A DNA stretch of 64,000 nucleotides, from the NCBI RefSeq assembly GCF_030409685.1, contig NZ_JAUFQJ010000004.1, positions 806,001 through 870,000 of the forward strand, written 5' to 3'. This document shows positions 24,992 through 34,372 of the stretch, one piece after another. Origin of the DNA: Ferruginibacter paludis (GTDB lineage: Bacteria; Bacteroidota; Bacteroidia; Chitinophagales; Chitinophagaceae). The first letter of the stretch is position 1, and each line of letters opens with the position of its first letter. The notes under the pieces were generated by a model that had not been told where the DNA came from, ran no database searches, and worked only from the letters and a program-made list of their open reading frames with translations. The translations under genes were made by a program, and so were the position numbers.

Positions 24992-26044
24992 TTAACCTAG
25001 CAATAATTCAACCACTTTCTTTTCCCGGTTACTTTTAATGGCAGTTTCAATAACCCGGATGATATTAATTCCCTCATCAGCAGTTACAGGAACAGGTTTG
25101 CCTTCGGCAATGGCAGCATAGATACCAGCATAATAATCCCCGTAGTTACCCCTGTCCGACGGAATGGTTTCCCTGATCTCCTTACCATCTTTTTCAGTAT
25201 GCAGTAATCCCTGTTCGCTTGTAGGTTCGGTTCCCCATTGATCGCCGCCCGGCTTTTTACCTGCCAGCAAATCCGCCTCCTGTACATCGCCCCGGGTTTT
25301 AATAAATGATCCCTTCATTCCATGTATCACATTGGCTGGAATTGGCTCCCGGACGATGTTACCTGCTTTTAACCTTACCCTGATTTCAGGATAATATAAC
25401 TGGATATCAAACCAGTCATCCACTTTTGAAAAGGGTCTTGTTGTGCGTATATCGGCGAATAAAGCCTGCGGCATTCCAAAAATAAGCAGGGCTTCATCTA
25501 TCAGGTGCGGACCGAGATCCATCAGCAGGCCGGCTCCCGCATTCGGGGTTTCCTTATGCAGTTTGGGACCAATCACCGGCTTATAACGGTCATAGTGAAA
25601 TTCAGCCTCCACAATATCGCCCAATAAATTGTCTGTAATCACTCTTCGCACTGTGCGGCAATCACTGTCGAAGCGGCGGTTTTGGTACACGCTTAGCATT
25701 TTGCCTTTTTGTTGCGCCCGCTTTTTTAACGCTTCGCCCTGTGCTACGGTTGTCGTAAAAGCCTTTTCTACCACGGCATGTTTTCCGGCTTCCAATACTT
25801 TGGTGGCATATTCGTAATGACTCTCGTTGGGCGTATTTACAATCACCAGTTCGATGGTTTCATCTGCCAGTATAGCTTCCAGCGTTGGGTAGGAAGTAAC
25901 TTCCGGATAATCGTTTTGGATATTTTTACTACTTCTCTCCCAGGACCCGCACAATTGAAAACCGGGGTTGGCAGCAATAAACGGTGCATGAAAAATTTTT
26001 CCTGACATGCCATATGAAAGCAAGGCTGTTTTGATAATACGCAT
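24992..26044 (-). CDS. Gfo/Idh/MocA family oxidoreductase
   Basis: NAD(P)-dependent sugar or polyol dehydrogenase family, 350 residues. The Rossmann start has KTALLSYGMSGKIFHAPF (GxxGxxxHxPF type), then ELVIVNTPNESHYEYA and the family EKAFTTTVAQGEAL with the catalytic-region Lys (usual EKP). GAGLLMDLGPHLIDEALLIFG is the conserved D-x-G-x-H substrate segment. It resembles E. coli YdgJ-like oxidoreductases. Substrate unknown; no sugar operon adjoins. Confidence 0.93.
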   Translation of the reverse strand: MRIIKTALLSYGMSGKIFHAPFIAANPGFQLCGSWERSSKNIQNDYPEVTSYPTLEAILADETIELVIVNTPNESHYEYATKVLEAGKHAVVEKAFTTTVAQGEALKKRAQQKGKMLSVYQNRRFDSDCRTVRRVITDNLLGDIVEAEFHYDRYKPVIGPKLHKETPNAGAGLLMDLGPHLIDEALLIFGMPQALFADIRTTRPFSKVDDWFDIQLYYPEIRVRLKAGNIVREPIPANVIHGMKGSFIKTRGDVQEADLLAGKKPGGDQWGTEPTSEQGLLHTEKDGKEIRETIPSDRGNYGDYYAGIYAAIAEGKPVPVTADEGINIIRVIETAIKSNREKKVVELLLG

Positions 26045-26111
26045 ATTTGAAAATTTGTGTTTATAGAAATTTGTTGTTTGAAATTAGTAGATGTACCAAT
26101 AAATATATTGC

Positions 26112-26495
26112 TTAATCCGCCTCAAACCAAAGCTTCGCCGGGTCATTCCAATCGCCGTTGTAATTGATAGTAAGCTCCTCTCCCTGTCTTATTTTTCTTA
26201 CTGTTTGTACCGCGATAGTTTCCGTTTCATAATCCATTATGTACTCGCAGTTGCTTTTATAACTGTGGTTGTACATGGAGACCAGCCCAAGCGCCATACA
26301 GCATTGATCCTTCATCTTTCCCCATTCAAAAATATAATCGTGCAGCAGCGTTTTATCCAGCAATAACCTGTCTGCCGCACTCATCACTATTACCGGTGCC
26401 ACTTCAATAACGGTGTCTGCCTTTATCGCTTTATTTGTAAAAACACCTCTGCCTTTACCGTTTGAGCTATCAATAAACAATTCTGCTTTTAACAT
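26112..26495 (-). CDS. Small stand-alone SET-domain protein
   Basis: 127-residue protein consisting only of a SET fold, the domain of protein lysine methyltransferases. Visible signatures are GRGVFTNKAIKADTVI (GxG start, residues 15-30), the pseudoknot motif YNHSYKSNCEY (NHS at 76-78, N82-C83) and GEELTINYNGD (105-115), where the usual Asp of ELxxDY is Asn. The C-terminal post-SET cysteines are missing. Likely an S-adenosylmethionine-dependent methyltransferase for an unknown protein. It lies 67 bases upstream of the oxidoreductase gene on the same strand. Confidence 0.85.
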   Translation of the reverse strand: MLKAELFIDSSNGKGRGVFTNKAIKADTVIEVAPVIVMSAADRLLLDKTLLHDYIFEWGKMKDQCCMALGLVSMYNHSYKSNCEYIMDYETETIAVQTVRKIRQGEELTINYNGDWNDPAKLWFEAD

Positions 26496-26739
26496 AACCT
26501 CACTTTAGACTTAAATGGAGTAATTTGCAAGTTAGTTAAAAGGAAATTTACATTTTTATTAATGTGCCGCTTAGCTGCTTATGCGATTTTAATATTTAAT
26601 ATTGCCAGTAAGTTGATAAGACATTCCGGTAAAGTTGTTTAAGCTTTTAGTGTAAGTTAAAATGACTTTACAGAAATGTTAGTAAAACATAGTGCAATAG
26701 ATAGCTTAACAATTTGTTGGCCAAAAGCATACTAAACAG

Positions 26740-28146
26740 ATGGATTTAGAAACAGAAGAAATATCCATACAACAACAATTTGAAGAAGTAATTGCTTCTG
26801 AAGATAAACTGCGGATAAAAGAATTCTTAAATGATCAGAACATCAGCGATGTGGCTGACCTCATTTATGAAAACGAAGATTTTGACAGCCAGATCATCAG
26901 TCATCTTTCGCTGCACCGTGCCGCCAGTGTATTTAAAATCCTGGAGCTTTCCACGCAGAAGCGCATCGTTAAAAACCTGCCAGCATTCAATACCGCCGAG
27001 CTGTTAAATGAACTACCGCCGGATGACCGTACAGCCTTTTTAAGCTTGTTGCCAAGCAACGCAGTTAGGGAATTGGTCAAGACATTGAATCCTGAAGAAA
27101 GGCGTGTAACCCTGGCTTTACTTGGTTATCCGGAAGGCAGCGTGGGCAGGCTGATGACACCTGATTACATCTATGTATACGAACATGATACGGTTGAAGA
27201 TGTATTAAACACCATCCGTAAATACGCCAAAAACAGCGAAACCATTGACGTTATTTATGTGATCAATGATAAAGGAGAGTTGCTGGATGATATTCGTATC
27301 AAGGATTTTATCATGGCTTCGGCAGATAAGAGAGTGGATGAATTAATGGATGGCAGGGTAATAACACTGCATGCTGAAGACGACCAGGAGGTTGCCAATG
27401 AAGCATTTAAAATGAATAACAGGGTGGCTTTGCCGGTAGTAAGCCGCAGTAATAAATTGCTCGGCATTGTTACGATTGATGACGTACTGTGGGTAGCCAA
27501 TGAAGAGTTTAGCGAAGACATGCAGAAGATGGGTGGTACAGAGGCCCTGGACGAGCCTTACCTGGATACCCCATTTATCAAACTGATGAAAAAGAGGGCT
27601 GGCTGGCTGATTGTGTTGTTTTTTGGAGAATTACTTACCGCCACTGCCCTGGCTTATTTTAACGATGAAATTTCAAAAGCAACTGTGCTTGTAATGTTTA
27701 TGCCATTGATTGCTTCAAGTGGTGGTAACAGCGGTTCGCAGGCCTCCACCCTCATTATACAGGCGATGGCCGTGGGCGAAGTATCACTGGCAGATTGGTG
27801 GCGTGTGATGCGGAGGGAAATTTTTAGCGGCCTTACACTGGGAGGTATTTTAGGTCTGATTGGTTTTATCAGGATCTGCCTGTGGCACATACTGATGAGC
27901 CATGGCATTTTACAGGATTTATATGGCATTCACTGGTTACTGGTGGCCATTAGCGTGGGCGTATCGCTGGTTGGTGTGGTACTGTGGGGTACCATTACAG
28001 GATCCATGCTGCCGCTTATTTTAAAAAGATTGGGTGCTGATCCTGCGGTGAGTTCTGCCCCATTTGTAGCCACCCTGGTAGACGTGACTGGCCTGATTAT
28101 CTATTTTTCCGTAGCCTATTTATTTTTAAAGGGTATTTTATTGTAA
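26740..28146 (+). CDS. mgtE: Magnesium transporter MgtE
   Basis: 468-residue Mg2+ channel/transporter of the inner membrane. It has the full architecture: an N-terminal helical domain (LPPDDRTAFLSLLP), a CBS pair (about residues 150-260, including GRLMTPDYIYVYEHDTVEDV and ALPVVSRSNKLLGIVTIDDV), the connecting helix, and five C-terminal membrane helices with the ion-pore segment FMPLIASSGGNSGSQ. Channel opening is normally controlled by Mg2+ binding to the CBS and N domains. No magnesium riboswitch is recognised in the 244-base gap upstream. Its last 9 bases overlap the end of the convergent phosphatase gene. Confidence 0.96.
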   Translation: MDLETEEISIQQQFEEVIASEDKLRIKEFLNDQNISDVADLIYENEDFDSQIISHLSLHRAASVFKILELSTQKRIVKNLPAFNTAELLNELPPDDRTAFLSLLPSNAVRELVKTLNPEERRVTLALLGYPEGSVGRLMTPDYIYVYEHDTVEDVLNTIRKYAKNSETIDVIYVINDKGELLDDIRIKDFIMASADKRVDELMDGRVITLHAEDDQEVANEAFKMNNRVALPVVSRSNKLLGIVTIDDVLWVANEEFSEDMQKMGGTEALDEPYLDTPFIKLMKKRAGWLIVLFFGELLTATALAYFNDEISKATVLVMFMPLIASSGGNSGSQASTLIIQAMAVGEVSLADWWRVMRREIFSGLTLGGILGLIGFIRICLWHILMSHGILQDLYGIHWLLVAISVGVSLVGVVLWGTITGSMLPLILKRLGADPAVSSAPFVATLVDVTGLIIYFSVAYLFLKGILL

Positions 28147-28695
28147 GGGCTGCATGGTATTGATGCCTGTTGCTTTTGCTGGCTTTGTGCCATACTTTAA
28201 GGTGCTAAGTTGCGCTTTCCCTTTCCTGTATTTCACCACAAATAAATTATCAAATTCATTATCTGCAATAGGTTTTACCGGTTGCGTTACACCCAGCTTT
28301 TTTATAAGTACAGGTATCGTATTACTGTGGCCGATAACAAGAATTGTTTTCCCAAAATCATTGTGGGCAGCCATTTTCTCAAGCAGGCTTATGCCGGTTG
28401 TATCTGCCAGGTACTGTACTGTATCTATATTCTGTTGAATACGCATGCTATCTGCCGTCATTTGGGTGCGGCGAAATTGTGTTACATAGATATGTTGAAC
28501 TTTTTTACTTTTCAACACTTTTAGCAAATCACCGGCTCTTTGCTTACCGGCTGTTGTCAACACCGGGTCATTGCCGCTTTCTTTTTCTCCATGCCGCACA
28601 AGGTAGATCACAGTGCCATTCGCCAGCACCCCGTTTTGTGCCCGGACTGAGCAGTGTATCAAAAAAACAATAACTAAAATTGAATATAATTTCAT
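28138..28695 (-). CDS. Histidine phosphatase family protein (SixA-like), exported
   Basis: 185-residue phosphoglycerate-mutase-fold protein with an N-terminal signal (1-19, VRAQ). The catalytic YLVRHGEKE holds the phosphorylated His; the second His is in LVIGHSNTIP, and the Arg in QFRRTQMTADS. The closeness of the layout suggests a SixA-type phosphohistidine or small-molecule phosphatase, acting in the periplasm. Tail-to-tail 9-base overlap with mgtE. Confidence 0.9.
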   Translation of the reverse strand: MKLYSILVIVFLIHCSVRAQNGVLANGTVIYLVRHGEKESGNDPVLTTAGKQRAGDLLKVLKSKKVQHIYVTQFRRTQMTADSMRIQQNIDTVQYLADTTGISLLEKMAAHNDFGKTILVIGHSNTIPVLIKKLGVTQPVKPIADNEFDNLFVVKYRKGKAQLSTLKYGTKPAKATGINTMQPLQ

Positions 28696-28712
28696 GTAGC
28701 TGCTTTACTGCT

Positions 28713-28720
28713 CAAATGTA
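28713..28720 (-). promoter_or_regulatory. -7 element of the SixA-like gene
   Basis: TACATTTG on the minus strand, about 18 bases before the ATG at 28695. No matching -33 box. Confidence 0.4.
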
Positions 28721-28782
28721 GTTAAGCCTTTGTGAATAGCACTGCCCGGGCTGGAATAAAAAATTATATTGACCGCATTTTG

Positions 28783-28798
28783 TTAATTTGCAAATTAA
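28783..28798. promoter_or_regulatory. 16-bp perfect palindrome upstream of glmS
   Basis: TTAATTTGCAAATTAA at 28783-28798 is an exact palindrome about 107 bases before glmS. It could be an operator or a pair of overlapping promoter-like elements (TAATTTG on each strand). No known regulator is matched. Confidence 0.35.
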
Positions 28799-28904
28799 AC
28801 CATCCCGGTACTATTGGTGGAACCTGCCTGTAAGCATTTAGGTACAAGTGTGCGACGCCAATGAAGTTAAATAGTTAATCTGCTGCCGGGCTAAAATAAT
28901 TTAT

Positions 28905-30740
28905 ATGTGTGGAATTGTAGGATATACCGGCCCCAGGGAAGCATACCCTGTAGTAATTAAAGGATTAAAAAGACTGGAATACCGGGGCTATGATAGTACC
29001 GGTGTTGCCCTGTTAAACGGCACGGTTAAAGTGTATAAGAAAAAGGGCCGTGTAGCCGAACTGGAAGAATATGCAGTCGGTAAAGAGTTGCACGCACATA
29101 CCGGTATCGGGCATACAAGATGGGCTACACACGGCGAACCGAGCGACCGCAATGCGCATCCGCATACATCCAGGAGTGGCAAGCTGGCAATGATACACAA
29201 TGGCATCATTGAAAATTATGTGCAGCTTAAAAAAGACCTTGTAAATAAAGGCTACCACTTTACCAGCGATACGGATACGGAAGTGTTGCTGAATTTCATT
29301 GAAGACATTAAAGAAAATAACAACTGCGGACTGGAAGAAGCCATTCGTATTGCACTAAAAAGGGTAACGGGTGCTTACTGTATTTTACTGATCAACGAAG
29401 ATGACCCGGGTACAATCATCGCCGCACGCAAAGGCAGTCCGTTGGTAATTGGCGTAGGCAAAGGAGAACATTTTTTAGGAAGTGATGCCTCCCCGATGCT
29501 GGAATATACCAAAGAAGTGGTGTACGTGAATGACTATGAACTGGCGATTGTAAAACCAGACGAACTGATTCTCAAAAACCTGGGTAATGAAAAAATTACC
29601 CCTTTTATAACCAAGCTGGATATGGACCTGGCCGCTATTGAAATGGGCGGTTACGATCATTTTATGCTGAAGGAGATTTTTGAACAGCCCAGTACCATTC
29701 ATGACTGTTTGCGTGGTCGTTTGGACGCCACAGCAGGTACAATTACCATGAGCGGTGTACAAAATAATATAGAAGCTTTTAAAACGGCACAGCGCATTAT
29801 AATTGTTGCCTGTGGTACCAGCTGGCATGCGGGGCTGGTAGCCGAATATGTGATTGAAGAATTGTGCCGGATTCCAGTGGAGGTTGAATATGCTTCCGAG
29901 TTCAGGTACCGCAACCCGGTTATTAATAAAGGCGATATTATTATTGCTATTTCACAAAGCGGAGAAACTGCAGATACACTGGTGGCCATTGAAAAAGCCA
30001 AAGAACAGGGTGCTGTTATTTTTGGAATTGTAAACGCAGTAGGATCTTCTATTGCAAGGTTAAGCAACGGTGGCGCCTATACGCACGCCGGGCCGGAGAT
30101 CGGTGTTGCCAGTACCAAAGCATTTACCGGCCAGCTTGCTGTGCTGACAATGATGGCTTTAAAAATTGCCAAAGAAAAAGGCACGATAACAGATGAACGC
30201 TACAGCAAATTATTGTTCGAACTGGATTCCATTCCTGAAAAAGTGGAAGCTATTTTAAAAGGAGCCAATGCCATTAAAGCGATTGCCGAAAAATACAAAG
30301 GCGCAGCAGACGCCTTGTTTTTAGGACGTGGTTATAATTTTCCGATTGCCCTGGAAGGTGCGTTAAAACTGAAAGAGATCAGCTATATACATGCAGAAGG
30401 CTATCCGGCAGCAGAAATGAAACACGGCCCGATAGCGTTGGTAACAGAAATTTTACCGGTGGTTTTTGTGGCTACCAAAGACAGTTACCACGAAAAAATT
30501 GTGAGTAACATCCAGGAAATAAAAGCAAGAAAAGGAAAAGTAATCGCCATCATTTCCGAAGGCGATGATGTTATTCCGAGCCTGGCAGACGACGTATTTT
30601 TTGTACCGCCTGCCGATGAAATTATGGCGCCATTATTAAGCTGCATCCCATTACAATTGCTGTCGTATTATGTAGGCATCGCTAAAGGTGTGGATGTAGA
30701 TAAGCCCAGGAACCTGGCAAAAAGTGTGACCGTTGAATAA
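28905..30740 (+). CDS. glmS: Glutamine--fructose-6-phosphate aminotransferase (isomerizing)
   Basis: First enzyme of UDP-N-acetylglucosamine synthesis, 611 residues, the standard length. Cys2 in MCGIVGYTG is the glutaminase nucleophile; HTRWATHGEPSDRNAHPH is the glutamine-binding segment. Two SIS domains follow (ACGTSWHAG and SQSGETADT; then LFLGRGYNFPIALEGALKLKE), and the C-terminal end is DKPRNLAKSVTVE. No glmS ribozyme is seen upstream, as expected outside Firmicutes-type lineages. The DUF4954 gene follows 131 bases downstream on the same strand. Confidence 0.98.
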   Translation: MCGIVGYTGPREAYPVVIKGLKRLEYRGYDSTGVALLNGTVKVYKKKGRVAELEEYAVGKELHAHTGIGHTRWATHGEPSDRNAHPHTSRSGKLAMIHNGIIENYVQLKKDLVNKGYHFTSDTDTEVLLNFIEDIKENNNCGLEEAIRIALKRVTGAYCILLINEDDPGTIIAARKGSPLVIGVGKGEHFLGSDASPMLEYTKEVVYVNDYELAIVKPDELILKNLGNEKITPFITKLDMDLAAIEMGGYDHFMLKEIFEQPSTIHDCLRGRLDATAGTITMSGVQNNIEAFKTAQRIIIVACGTSWHAGLVAEYVIEELCRIPVEVEYASEFRYRNPVINKGDIIIAISQSGETADTLVAIEKAKEQGAVIFGIVNAVGSSIARLSNGGAYTHAGPEIGVASTKAFTGQLAVLTMMALKIAKEKGTITDERYSKLLFELDSIPEKVEAILKGANAIKAIAEKYKGAADALFLGRGYNFPIALEGALKLKEISYIHAEGYPAAEMKHGPIALVTEILPVVFVATKDSYHEKIVSNIQEIKARKGKVIAIISEGDDVIPSLADDVFFVPPADEIMAPLLSCIPLQLLSYYVGIAKGVDVDKPRNLAKSVTVE

Positions 30741-30871
30741 TGATAATTTTTTAAAATACCCGTGAAACTCAATATGCCATAAAAACTGTCAGAATTCACC
30801 GGCAATTAAAAGAACAAACTTCGCATCGAAGGAATTATCAATTTTCGTTATCCAATTATCAATTATTAAGG

Positions 30872-32989
30872 ATGAACATCATACAAAAACACGCCGTAAA
30901 TAACCTGGGGTATAATTTTGTTGAAACACAATATATTCCGGCAGGAAAAGATGAATATTATTTGCGCAATATCCAGAATACGGCTGATACCGTTTATAGA
31001 AAATTAAACTCGCAGGAAATTGAAACACTGGTTCGCAACCGCAATACATCTGATAACTGGGACCTGATATTTGTCTCTTCTTTCTTCAATGCTGAGCTTG
31101 TCAGAAACTGTAAATTTTATGGGTTGGTACGCATCGGTAACCTGGAGCCTTTTTATCTTGAATTTCATAACCTGCGCATGCCTGTTGGTTTGTATAACAG
31201 CACAATAATCAGCTGCGATTTGGGTAACAATATTTGCATTGATAACGTCAATTATTTGAGTCATTACATTATTGGCAACGAAGTAATGATTGCCAATGTA
31301 AACGAAATTGCCGCTACTGAAAAAGCAAAATTTGGCAACGGTATCATCACTGAAGGAGAAGAAGAGGAGACGAGAATCTGGATGGAATTATGCAATGAAA
31401 ATGGCGGGCGAAAAGTGTTGCCGTTTGACGGCATGCTGCCAGGTGATGCATTTATGTGGAGCAAGTACAGAACCGATGACGCTTTACTGGATAAATTTAA
31501 AACCTTTACCCTGCAAAAATTTGACAGCCGTCGTGGATACTATGGTAAAATAGGCGACCGGACAGTAATAAAAAACTGCAGGATTATTAAGGATGTTATG
31601 ATTGGTACCGACGCCTATTTAAAAGGTGCCAATAAATTAAAAAACCTCACCATTAACAGTGATGCAGAACGCACTTCGCAAATTGGCGAAGGTTGCGAAC
31701 TGGTGAATGGTATTGTAGGATACGGATGCAGGATATTTTACGGCGTTAAGGCAGTCCGTTTTGTAATGGCCAGCCATTCACAATTAAAATATGGCGCCCG
31801 GTTGCTTAACTCTTATTTAGGTAACAATGCTACGATCAGTTGTTGCGAAGTATTAAACTCCCTGATATTTCCGGCCCATGAGCAGCACCATAATAACTCT
31901 TTCTTATGCGCTTCCCTGCTGATGGGGCAGAGCAATATGGCAGCGGGAGCTACCATTGGCAGCAATCACAACAGCCGCAGCCCTGATGGTGAAATTGTTG
32001 CCGGCAGGGGGTTTTGGCCCGGGCTGTGCGTGAGCCTTAAACACAATTCAAAATTTGCTTCGTTTAATATCCTGGCCAAGGGCGATTTTCCTGCGGAACT
32101 AAATATTCCTTTCCCTTTCAGTTTGGTAAGTAACGATGTGGCCAGGGATGTATTGGTCATCATGCCGGGCTACTGGTTTATGTACAACATGTATGCGCTG
32201 GAACGCAATGCATGGAAATATGCAGACCGCGACCGGCGCACGGATAAAATTCAACAACTTGAATATGATTATTTAGCGCCTGATACCATTAACGAATTGT
32301 TTGATGCACTTAAAATATTGACTACCCTCGAACCAAATGAAGAAGGTATTGCAACAACAAATGGATACGAAAATACAAACCGTACAATCGAAATAGTAAA
32401 GGTATCACAGGCCACTACTTTGTTTGCTGAACTAATCCGGTATTATGGCACTATGCAATTGCTGAATCATTTTTTAACCAATAAATTCCGCAGTTTTGAT
32501 GAATTCAAAAAAACACTGTCTGCCAAAATACAACGCAGTACGTGGTTAAACATCGGCGGGCAATTGATTCAGCAAACAGAGATGGAAACATTAAAAAGAA
32601 ATATTAAAAGCGGCAAGGTAAAGAGCTGGGAAGAAGTACATCATTTCTACATAACAGAAGGTGTCAACTACCAGCGTGATAAAATGTATCATGCCTACAC
32701 TTCTCTTTTGGAAATACGTTCTATTACCCCAAGGCAGTTTACAGCTGATTATTTTATCAATTTATTGCAACAGGCAGTGGAAACAAAAACCTGGATGTGC
32801 AAAGAAATTTATGAGTCAAGGGCGAAAGACTATACCAACCCTTTCAGAAAGATGGTATACGAAACTACCGAAGAAATGAATAAGGTGGTAGGAAGTCTGG
32901 AAGACAATTCTTTTATTCAGCAGCAAGCCGGCAAGTTGGATGAATTTAAAAAACTGGTAAAGTCGGTGACCAAAAAATTAAAAGTCTAA
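30872..32989 (+). CDS. DUF4954 family protein
   Basis: 705-residue cytoplasmic protein of a Bacteroidota-enriched family without an assigned reaction. Residues ~100-400 contain repeated short strands with hexapeptide-like spacing (for example IGEGCELVNGIVGYGCRI, KYGARLLNSYLGNNATIS, ATIGSNHNSRSPDGEI), consistent with a left-handed parallel beta-helix as in sugar-nucleotide transferases. The C-terminal third is helical and charged. Co-directional with glmS, and the parvulin gene starts only 9 bases after it, so the three may form an operon. A role in amino-sugar or envelope metabolism is inference only. Confidence 0.85.
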   Translation: MNIIQKHAVNNLGYNFVETQYIPAGKDEYYLRNIQNTADTVYRKLNSQEIETLVRNRNTSDNWDLIFVSSFFNAELVRNCKFYGLVRIGNLEPFYLEFHNLRMPVGLYNSTIISCDLGNNICIDNVNYLSHYIIGNEVMIANVNEIAATEKAKFGNGIITEGEEEETRIWMELCNENGGRKVLPFDGMLPGDAFMWSKYRTDDALLDKFKTFTLQKFDSRRGYYGKIGDRTVIKNCRIIKDVMIGTDAYLKGANKLKNLTINSDAERTSQIGEGCELVNGIVGYGCRIFYGVKAVRFVMASHSQLKYGARLLNSYLGNNATISCCEVLNSLIFPAHEQHHNNSFLCASLLMGQSNMAAGATIGSNHNSRSPDGEIVAGRGFWPGLCVSLKHNSKFASFNILAKGDFPAELNIPFPFSLVSNDVARDVLVIMPGYWFMYNMYALERNAWKYADRDRRTDKIQQLEYDYLAPDTINELFDALKILTTLEPNEEGIATTNGYENTNRTIEIVKVSQATTLFAELIRYYGTMQLLNHFLTNKFRSFDEFKKTLSAKIQRSTWLNIGGQLIQQTEMETLKRNIKSGKVKSWEEVHHFYITEGVNYQRDKMYHAYTSLLEIRSITPRQFTADYFINLLQQAVETKTWMCKEIYESRAKDYTNPFRKMVYETTEEMNKVVGSLEDNSFIQQQAGKLDEFKKLVKSVTKKLKV

Positions 32990-32998
32990 AAAAATTCT

Positions 32999-33628
32999 GT
33001 GAAAAAATTTATTCTTGTTGCTGCACTGCTTATTGCAGGTGCAAATGTGTTTGGCCAAACAGTTGCTGAAATGAAAAAAGTTCTGGATACCACCAGCGAT
33101 CCCATCGGCTATGTAAAATATCGGCTGAAGAAAAAATACAAAATTGACACAGTTGCTGTAATGAGCAGCACTTCCTTTTTAGGACTTGCAGACAGCCTTG
33201 CTTATAAAGGAAAAGTAGGCAAAGTATATGGCCCCTGGAAAGGCGCCAACTACCTGATAAAAGTGCTGGCTAAAGTACCCAACACCTATTACCATGTAAG
33301 CCATATTTTACTTGACACGACGCTGTTTAAAAAGAATTTTGCCGATTCGATGTCAACCTCTATCATCAATAAAATCCAGGCCGGTACCAGTAGTTTTAGT
33401 GATATGGCAGCCACCTACAGCGCCGATCGTGGCTCTTCTTCAAATGGCGGGGATCTGGGCTGGTTTGTACGCGGCGCTATGCTGCAACAGTTAGACGCAG
33501 CCATTGCAGCACATAAAAAAGGAGATATTTTTAAAGTATGGACACCCGCCGGTTTACATATTGTAACCGTAAAAGACAATCCTAAAAAAGATGTTGGTTT
33601 TGCCTTGTTGTTAAGGGTAATTCTTTAA
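32999..33628 (+). CDS. Parvulin-type peptidylprolyl isomerase, exported
   Basis: 209 residues starting with GTG at 32999. A signal peptide (residues 1-20, ending NVFGQ) precedes a short N-terminal region and a single PpiC/rotamase domain (about residues 98-195): YYHVSHILLDT, the FSDMAATYSADRGSSSNGGDLGWF core and the closing PAGLHIVTVKDN. Likely a periplasmic folding helper for outer-membrane proteins. Nine bases after the DUF4954 gene, so probably translated from the same message. Confidence 0.88.
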   Translation: MKKFILVAALLIAGANVFGQTVAEMKKVLDTTSDPIGYVKYRLKKKYKIDTVAVMSSTSFLGLADSLAYKGKVGKVYGPWKGANYLIKVLAKVPNTYYHVSHILLDTTLFKKNFADSMSTSIINKIQAGTSSFSDMAATYSADRGSSSNGGDLGWFVRGAMLQQLDAAIAAHKKGDIFKVWTPAGLHIVTVKDNPKKDVGFALLLRVIL

Positions 33629-33769
33629 GGGAGAATTGTAATGAAAGTAATCTACTGGAAACACTGGCTATGAAGGAGGTTGACACAAGTTATACATTAG
33701 TGACTTCATGTAGTTATCAATTTTTTATAGTCAGTAATTTGCAGCGGATAATTCCTTAAAGGCGCCTTC

Positions 33770-34291
33770 TCAACCTTTTAAAAGTTGAGTGTCTTCTTTT
33801 GCTGAGCGCAGCATCTGGCCAAAGTCCATCTTTTTACTCATGGCATTTACTGCCATTGCAATGCGTTTTGTTTTGGTGGGTTCTGTCTTGGCACTTTCGA
33901 TCCATTTACTAAAATAGTGCTTGTGCGATTTTGGAAGCGATTGAAAATATTGCATGGCTGCAGGCTCATCCTGCAAACATTCCATCAGCCACTTATTTAC
34001 TTCGTAAGGCTTTTTATCTACCGCCAATTGCACCTGCAGTTGGGCCCCTTTTTGTTTACCAATTGCCTTGCGCAGATCGATTTTCAATGCCATAATAAAA
34101 TCTCCCGCTCCCATCGGGATCAATGCCATACCGCTAATAGGGTGCTCATCCAGCTTACCTTTTACCCTGAACGACTTCTTATTACCAGGCGATAATTGCT
34201 GTGCCAAAGCAGCCGGAATTACAATGTACGTCCAGCCGGTTTTCTCTCCCTGTTCCCCGAATTTTAATATGGTTGTTGTAAATTGTATCAT
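33770..34291 (-). CDS. DUF1905 / YdeI-OmdA-like protein
   Basis: 173 residues. The N-terminal half (EKTGWTYIVIPAALAQQL, RVKGKLDEHPISGMALIPMG) is the DUF1905 beta-barrel; the C-terminal half (FQSLPKSHKHYFSKWIESAKTEPTKTKRI) is the bacteriocin-protection YdeI/OmpD-associated type. Proteins with this fusion are widespread but not assigned a firm role. Single gene, divergent from the transglutaminase-like gene. Confidence 0.88.
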   Translation of the reverse strand: MIQFTTTILKFGEQGEKTGWTYIVIPAALAQQLSPGNKKSFRVKGKLDEHPISGMALIPMGAGDFIMALKIDLRKAIGKQKGAQLQVQLAVDKKPYEVNKWLMECLQDEPAAMQYFQSLPKSHKHYFSKWIESAKTEPTKTKRIAMAVNAMSKKMDFGQMLRSAKEDTQLLKG

Positions 34292-34372
34292 TGTTTATTG
34301 CTGCAAATTTCAGCAATATTTCATAAAAACAAAATCACGTTGTTTTAACTTTTGTATACTTAATTTTATTGC

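Noticed and set aside
26496..26739. Possible magnesium riboswitch before mgtE
   Set aside because: No terminator-forming arms or known M-box features are seen in the 244-base gap.
28799..28904. Possible glmS ribozyme in the glmS leader
   Set aside because: The short leader lacks the known core, and the ribozyme is not expected in Bacteroidota.
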